From positions 558,001-622,000 of the forward strand of contig NZ_CP072115.1 of assembly GCF_017639855.1 (NCBI RefSeq): 64,000 bases of DNA, read 5' to 3'. This DNA comes from Streptococcus sp. zg-86. Its GTDB lineage: Bacteria; Bacillota; Bacilli; Lactobacillales; Streptococcaceae. The notes beneath the pieces were generated by a model. It did not search any database and had not been told where the DNA came from. It was given only the letters and a program-made list of their open reading frames with translations. Numbering within the stretch: the first letter of the stretch is position 1; every line of letters begins with the position of its first letter. This document shows, piece by piece, positions 59,238 through 64,000 of this stretch. Position numbers and translations under genes: made by a program.

Positions 59238-60743
59238 ATGACAGTTTATAATATCAATTTGGGAATTGGCTGGGCCAGCAGTGGGGTAGAGTATGCTCAA
59301 GCCTATCGTGCTACTGTTTTTCGAAAAATTGGCATAGAGGCAAAATTTGTTTTTACAGACTTTTTTAGCCAAGATAACATCTGTGATTTAACCCGTAATA
59401 TTGGTTTTCGTGATGATGAGATTATCTGGCTGTATAGCTATTTTACGGATATAAAGGTTGCATCAACAACAGTCACCATTCACGATATTCGGGAAGGATT
59501 TAGCGGGAATATTTTTCGGGAAGAAAAAGATAACTCGACTACTCGCCTCTTTTATGGTGAGAATGATTTTTTAACGGTCTACCATAAGGGGAGTGATTCA
59601 GAGCTTGTTCGTTGCGTGGAAATTGTATCAAAAGGGCAATTGGTCCGCAAGGATTTTTATACCTATACCAAGGTATTTAGCGAATATTACGCTCCCAAGG
59701 AAAATATGGCTACTCTGTATCAGCGCAGCTTTTTCAATGAAGATGGAAGTCTTGCCTATGAGGAAATTATCGGTGAAAAACAGTCTATTTATCGTTTGTC
59801 AGATATGATTTGCTACTCTAAGGAAGAATTTGTGGCTCATTTTATGAAGTCATTACATCTAACAACGAAAGATGTTGTCATTTTAGACCGAGCAACGGGT
59901 GTAGGTCAGGCAGTATTTGCCAATCGTGAGCCTGCAAAACTAGGTGTAGTTGTCCATGCAGAACATTACAGCGCAAATACGGTAACAGAACATACAATCC
60001 TATGGAATAACTTTTATGATTACCAATTCACCTACTCAGATGAGGTTGATTTTTTCCTAGTTGCTACTGAGCGTCAAAAGGAAATCATGGTGGCACAATT
60101 TGCACAATTTGAAGGCCGAAATCCAGTGATCTGGACGATTCCAGTTGGTAGTTTAGAGCAACTGCGCCAACCAGAAGTAGTGAGAAAAGCGTATTCTATG
60201 GTCACAGCTTCTCGCTTAGCTGCAGAAAAGCATATTGATTGGTTGATTAAGGCGGTCATCACGGCTCATGAGCAAATGCCAGAGCTCACCTTTGATATTT
60301 ATGGAGCAGGTGGAGAAGAGCAAAAACTTCGGGAATTGATTTCTCAGGGTCAGGCAGGAAGCTATATTCAGTTGAAGGGCCATAAAGATTTAACAGATGT
60401 CTACCAAGAATATGAGGTCTACTTGGCTGGTTCAACTAGTGAAGGCTTTGGATTGACCCTCCTTGAAGCAATTGGTTCTGGGCTTCCTATCATTGGATTT
60501 GATGTGCCTTATGGCAATCAGACTTTTGTTAAGGAAGGAAGAAATGGTTATTTAATCCCTAAATACGAAGCGAATCAAGAGTCAGAGATTGTAGCTGCCT
60601 TTGCGGATAGGATTGTGACCCTATTTCAAAAACAAGATTTAGGAAGTTTCCAGCAAGTTTCTTATCAGGTAGCGGCAGACTATCTAACTGTAAAAGTCGA
60701 AGAGAAGTGGAAGCAACTGATAGAGGAGATGACGCATGATTAA
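59238..60743 (+). CDS. gtfA: O-GlcNAc transferase catalytic subunit GtfA
   Basis: A 501-residue GT4-type enzyme that with GtfB puts the first GlcNAc on Ser/Thr of the adhesin. It starts MTVYNINLGIGWASSGVEYAQAYR, has the GtfA-specific beta-sheet region (59500-59830), VVVHAEHYS, and the retaining-transferase EX7E motif in GSTSEGFGLTLLEAIGSG. ATG 59238 follows AAGAAAGAAGAAAAA; the frame upstream lies inside secA2. It overlaps gtfB by eight bases. Confidence 0.92.
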   Translation: MTVYNINLGIGWASSGVEYAQAYRATVFRKIGIEAKFVFTDFFSQDNICDLTRNIGFRDDEIIWLYSYFTDIKVASTTVTIHDIREGFSGNIFREEKDNSTTRLFYGENDFLTVYHKGSDSELVRCVEIVSKGQLVRKDFYTYTKVFSEYYAPKENMATLYQRSFFNEDGSLAYEEIIGEKQSIYRLSDMICYSKEEFVAHFMKSLHLTTKDVVILDRATGVGQAVFANREPAKLGVVVHAEHYSANTVTEHTILWNNFYDYQFTYSDEVDFFLVATERQKEIMVAQFAQFEGRNPVIWTIPVGSLEQLRQPEVVRKAYSMVTASRLAAEKHIDWLIKAVITAHEQMPELTFDIYGAGGEEQKLRELISQGQAGSYIQLKGHKDLTDVYQEYEVYLAGSTSEGFGLTLLEAIGSGLPIIGFDVPYGNQTFVKEGRNGYLIPKYEANQESEIVAAFADRIVTLFQKQDLGSFQQVSYQVAADYLTVKVEEKWKQLIEEMTHD

Positions 60744-62049
60744 CCTATTTGACCATTATCACCAACAGAGTTGGGACTTACATTTTTCACTTTTAAAAGC
60801 TGGTTATACACATCCTACTGTAGTCATTCAAGACGATGGCTTTTTACCAGAGGATGTCACGTCGCCATATCTGTATTTTACGGGATTTGGGGAAGCAACA
60901 GGTTATCCACTCTACTTTAATGATTTGCCGCTGCCACGTTTTTGGGAAATTCGTTCAACAAATCAGCAGGCAGAAGTGTTTGATTTACATGAGAAAAAAG
61001 CGATTATTCATTTTTCTCCTGCACACCATAATCGTTTGGTTAAAACAGTAGATTGGTTAGATAGCAAGGGAAGAGTACGTTTTATCGATCGTTATAATCG
61101 CTTCGGAGCTCGATTTGCTCAGACAACCCTTTCTGAACAAGGTGAATCTATAAAAACCAGTTATTACAATCGCAAGCAGCAGGAAGTTATTGTCGAACAT
61201 CATGCAACAGGTAGCATCTTACTGCAAGATGGAGGAAAACAGCATGTCTTTGCGAATCGTGAGCAATTTGTAGCCTATTATTTGCAGGTGGCTGGTTTTG
61301 ATTTGGATCGTATTTTTTATAATTCCCTATCTACGCCATTTTTCGTTACTCTTTCTTTGCCAGGGGCTGGAGACGATATCCTCTTTTGGCAGGAATCAAT
61401 TGCAGAGGACATTCCAGGAAATATGCGGTTCTTATTTGACCAATCACCACGTACAACAAAGGTCGTGGTACAAGATAAGGCAACCTATGAAAAGTTGCTC
61501 CCACTTTTGACAGAAGCCCAGCGTGAGTGCGTGTCGTATGTCGGCTTTCTGTATCCATTTAAGGAAGAGAGAGAAGAGGCACAGGATGCGCTTATTTTAA
61601 CCAATTCGGATCAAATCGAACAACTAGAATCTCTCATTCAAGCCGTACCAGACTTGCAATTCCATATAGCAGCTCTGACAGAAATGTCTGGAAAATTGAT
61701 GCGTATGGGAGAGTATCCAAATGTTCAATTGTATCCAAATATAACGGTAGATAAAGCGAGAGAATTGCTGAAAAAAAGTAGTATTTACCTAGATATCAAT
61801 CATCATGAAGAGATTTTGTCGGCCGTCAGAGCAGCCTTTGAACATCGTTTATTGATTTTTGCCTTTAATGAAACACTTCACCATAGGCAGTATGTGGCAC
61901 CCCAACAGGTCTTTCCAGCAACAGATGTGTCTGCTATGGTTGCGCAACTGAAATCTTGTTTGGAGCAGCCAACCTTTAGATACGAACTCTTACAAGCGCA
62001 AGGTCGACAGGCGAATGTGGCAAGTGAAGCAGATTATCAGAATCTTTAA
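60736..62049 (+). CDS. gtfB: GtfB, substrate-binding partner of GtfA
   Basis: A 437-residue protein, MINLFDHYHQQSWDLHFSLLKAGYTHPTVVIQDDGFLPEDVTSPYLYF. It resembles GtfA but lacks a convincing EX7E motif, as expected for the co-activator that binds the acceptor. The C-terminus (SSIYLDINHHEEI, residues 348-360) is shared with Gly. It is the last gene of the locus. Confidence 0.9.
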   Translation: MINLFDHYHQQSWDLHFSLLKAGYTHPTVVIQDDGFLPEDVTSPYLYFTGFGEATGYPLYFNDLPLPRFWEIRSTNQQAEVFDLHEKKAIIHFSPAHHNRLVKTVDWLDSKGRVRFIDRYNRFGARFAQTTLSEQGESIKTSYYNRKQQEVIVEHHATGSILLQDGGKQHVFANREQFVAYYLQVAGFDLDRIFYNSLSTPFFVTLSLPGAGDDILFWQESIAEDIPGNMRFLFDQSPRTTKVVVQDKATYEKLLPLLTEAQRECVSYVGFLYPFKEEREEAQDALILTNSDQIEQLESLIQAVPDLQFHIAALTEMSGKLMRMGEYPNVQLYPNITVDKARELLKKSSIYLDINHHEEILSAVRAAFEHRLLIFAFNETLHHRQYVAPQQVFPATDVSAMVAQLKSCLEQPTFRYELLQAQGRQANVASEADYQNL

Positions 62050-62118
62050 GCTGAATGCTTATTTGCACATATTAGCAGGATTGCCAAAAAATCGGATCAG
62101 ATAATTTATTTAAACAAG

Positions 62119-62173
62119 AAAAGCGAATAGGTGTCGTTTTCTGTCAATCAGAATCTACACTTATCCGCTTTTT
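62119..62173. terminator. Terminator between gtfB and the isomerase gene
   Basis: AAAAGCG and CGCTTTTT with a further imperfect GAATAGGTGT/ACACTTATC stem; serves both converging genes. Confidence 0.65.
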
Positions 62174-62205
62174 ATGATGATGCTTAGATGTTTGTTTTGC
62201 TATCT

Positions 62206-63003
62206 TTATTTTTTTACGTCAACATCCTTTATAATGTCAATTGCTTCAATTTTAATGTCTGTTTTTGGTTTGTCTTTGCTGTCTGTCTCAGTCGCTGCGA
62301 TTTTATCTACAATCTCCATGCCTTCAATCACTTGTCCAAAGACCGTATAACCACCGTCTAGGTTTGGATTTCCTCCCTTTTTGTAGGCTTCTTTTATTTT
62401 GGTTGGATATTTACTAGCATCTAGCTGTCCAGAAGTATCTTTGGGATTTTGATTGATGAAGAACTGGCTACCGTTGGTATTTGGACCAGCATTTGCCATG
62501 GATAAAGCACCACGGATATTGTAGAGAAAGGCAGACTGTTCGTTCATAAAGCCATTTCCTTTGTCAATGTTCTTGTCTTTACCAGCCCAAATGGATTCTC
62601 CGCCTGTACCATTTCCTTGAGGATCACCGCCTTGAATCATAAATCCATTGATGACACGGTGGAAAATCACTCCATTGTAATAGCCTTCTTTGGCATGGGT
62701 CAGGAAATTTTCAACGGCCAAGGGAGCTTGTTCTGGGAAGAGTTTCAATTTAATATCCCCTTCGCTGGTCTTGATAAGAACAGCGGCTTCCGTATCTGCA
62801 ATTTCCGTTGTCAATTGTGGGAAAGTCGCATCAGGATTGTTAATAGCGTAAGCCAAATCCTTGGCATATTGACTGGTAGCGGTTGTGTCAGAGCTTGCGG
62901 CTGGGGCTGATGAAGGAGTTGAAGAAGTTGTGGTTGTAGAGTTAGTCGTACAAGCTGTTAGAATGAGGCTTGTAGCAAGCGCAAGTAATAGTCGTTTTTT
63001 CAT
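62206..63003 (-). CDS. Lipoprotein cyclophilin-type peptidyl-prolyl isomerase (SlrA-like)
   Basis: A 265-residue surface lipoprotein. The signal peptide ends in the lipobox LTAC, then a Thr/Ser linker. The cyclophilin core has FHRVINGFMIQGGDPQGNGTGG, ALSMANAGPNTNGSQFFI and GGYTVFGQVIEGMEIVDKI. ATG 63003 behind GGAAAGGAATCTT is the true start; the 23 upstream codons lack signals. S. pneumoniae SlrA is the closest known type. It may assist folding of exported proteins. Confidence 0.93.
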   Translation of the reverse strand: MKKRLLLALATSLILTACTTNSTTTTSSTPSSAPAASSDTTATSQYAKDLAYAINNPDATFPQLTTEIADTEAAVLIKTSEGDIKLKLFPEQAPLAVENFLTHAKEGYYNGVIFHRVINGFMIQGGDPQGNGTGGESIWAGKDKNIDKGNGFMNEQSAFLYNIRGALSMANAGPNTNGSQFFINQNPKDTSGQLDASKYPTKIKEAYKKGGNPNLDGGYTVFGQVIEGMEIVDKIAATETDSKDKPKTDIKIEAIDIIKDVDVKK

Positions 63004-63138
63004 AAGATTCCTTTCCGATTCATAGAGTAGTCCTATTGTAGCATGAATTGCTTTCTTTTTCAAAAATCGCATAAAAGGAGTATTTTTGAGTAAAATTTGA
63101 TATACTAATAGTATAAAGATTGAAAGGTGGATAGGGCT

Positions 63139-63474
63139 ATGGGTACATTATCAATGATTCCTGTTTGGTTTTTGTTAGTCTTTGCGATTGTTATTGGAAT
63201 GTTCCTATGGCGACTGGGCAGCTCTCTTTTTGAAGCTCTGCGAAACAATGCTTCTCCCAAGGAGGTTTTGTCTGCTAAGCTGATTAGCAAACGAACGCAT
63301 GTGCATGGCAATGAGGGAGCCTATACTGCTTACTATGTCACCTTTGAATTAGACAATGGTGAACGCCGGGAATTTCGGGTGAAAAGCCAAATCTATGCCC
63401 TATCTGCTGAAGGTGACAAGGGTGAAGTAACCTTCCAAGGGACACGCTTTCTTGACTTTAAGAGGCTTGACTAG
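63139..63474 (+). CDS. DUF2500 membrane protein
   Basis: A 111-residue protein with one N-terminal membrane helix (MIPVWFLLVFAIVIGMFLWRL) and a small beta domain (EVLSAKLISKRTHVHGNEGAYTAYYVTFELDNGERREFRV...GTRFLDFKRL), the DUF2500 pattern. ATG 63139 follows GAAAGGTGG; an extended -10 (TGATATACT, 63098-63106) precedes it. Function unknown. Confidence 0.8.
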   Translation: MGTLSMIPVWFLLVFAIVIGMFLWRLGSSLFEALRNNASPKEVLSAKLISKRTHVHGNEGAYTAYYVTFELDNGERREFRVKSQIYALSAEGDKGEVTFQGTRFLDFKRLD

Positions 63475-63516
63475 GAAATGTGGCAGAAATAGAGAGTGAG
63501 TGAGGTAGAATACGAT

Positions 63517-64000
63517 ATGACAGTAGAAGAGCAGGTAAGAGAACTTTACAAGGACCATGCTCGGATGCCCTATATTGCCCCAGACCGTGATTTAGCGACA
63601 TGGTTACTGGATGCAAAGCCTGTTCCCAAGCGGAATATGGAACCTTTAACAGACGGATTATTGGCAGGGGATATCATCCTTTTGTGGCGGATTCAGTTTG
63701 ATACCTTTACAACGGATTCGGTTTTTCCTAAGTATTTTGAGTATACTTACGGAATTGATGCGGCTAAGCATTTGGCAGATTTGGTGAAAAATGGCTACGC
63801 CGCTGTCGAAACAGCCTTTGATTCGTTGGATCATGTCAATGCGACCATGAAGAAAAATATGCTCAAAACAAAGAGTGTTACAGGTCTATCTAAAATGAAG
63901 GCAGCGGATCTGGATTTCGCTTTAAGAGAACAGTTTTCGGAAGAAGAATTAGCACAACTCTTTAGTGTTCGTGGCTATAAACTGACAACTAAGGGAGAAA
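63517..64000 (+). CDS. SAP-like domain protein, N-terminal part (partial)
   Basis: The frame is open from ATG 63517 to the window end (161 codons): MTVEEQVRELYKDHARMPYIAPDRDLATWLLDAKPVPKRN..., later KTKSVTGLSKMKAADLDFALREQFSEEELAQLFSVRGYKLTTKGE. The last part looks like two short helix-extended-helix motifs of SAP type. The ribosome site is weak (GTGAGGTAGAATACGAT). I cannot give a function; the rest is outside the window. Confidence 0.65.
   Translation, partial: MTVEEQVRELYKDHARMPYIAPDRDLATWLLDAKPVPKRNMEPLTDGLLAGDIILLWRIQFDTFTTDSVFPKYFEYTYGIDAAKHLADLVKNGYAAVETAFDSLDHVNATMKKNMLKTKSVTGLSKMKAADLDFALREQFSEEELAQLFSVRGYKLTTKGE

Overview
The window is a piece of a low-GC Firmicute chromosome, almost certainly Streptococcus and plausibly S. 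suis or a close relative. This rests on recognisable gene neighbourhoods: holA-sodA, glmU-nudF-macP-mtnN, a BceRS/BceAB-type module, pncB-nadE, mnmL-mnmM and a complete accessory Sec (SecA2/SecY2) glycosylation-export locus. The species is inferred from protein resemblance and gene order, not from a search.

Layout. (1) 1-11555 is the replication/late-control and head-assembly part of a temperate phage on the + strand: primase end, VRR-NUC nuclease, DUF1642, ArpU-type late activator, a phage tRNA-Glu, an unknown cargo-like gene, terminase, portal, a MuF head protein with a toxin-like C-terminus and a small following gene, scaffold, capsid and connector. It is cut off inside a head-completion gene by an IS1182-family element (11556-13344). 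Tail, lysis and integration genes are missing on this side, so this is a prophage remnant. (2) 13475-26627 is core genome: holA, sodA, an aminotransferase, queA, nagB with two NagR-like operators, the pncB-nadE NAD salvage operon, a prepilin peptidase, mnmL/mnmM and a Na+/H+ antiporter. (3) 26.6-28.1 kb, 21.2-22.1 kb, 32.36-32.63 kb and 40.5-41.05 kb are gene-free and built from related dispersed repeats with TATAGTG termini and strings of perfect hairpins. In two places the repeat supplies the last codons of a neighbouring gene. (4) 28.1-38.3 kb holds an ABC ATPase, a lipoprotein protease, a CorC/HlyC-type protein, pflA, an M3 peptidase, ppaC, a DUF1803 gene that looks leaderless, and a DUF2974 lipase-like gene. 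After it comes a roughly 41-bp-period degenerate tandem repeat. (5) 38.9-44.0 kb is a bacitracin-type sensing and detoxification module whose regulator pair and transporter are separated by inserted repeats. A TNACA-N4-TGTAA operator remains next to the transporter. (6) 44.2-48.7 kb is core genome: a DUF2829 (Tad2-like) gene, an SDR, an ASCH protein, and glmU-nudF-macP-mtnN. (7) 48.7-62.05 kb is the accessory Sec locus: gly, an asp4-like gene, a decayed gene, gtf3, secY2, asp1-3, secA2, gtfA, gtfB. No serine-rich repeat adhesin gene lies next to it. (8) The window ends with a lipoprotein peptidyl-prolyl isomerase, a DUF2500 protein and the start of a SAP-like protein.

How the genes work together: in the aSec locus GtfA/GtfB start O-GlcNAc glycosylation of a serine-rich substrate, Gtf3 and Gly extend the glycan, and Asp1-3 with SecA2/SecY2 export the product. 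The substrate must be encoded elsewhere or be lost. The most interesting candidates for new biology are the MuF toxin-like/immunity-like pair in the phage head operon, the orphan aSec locus with a GT8-GtfB domain fusion, and the hairpin-string repeats with compensatory base changes.
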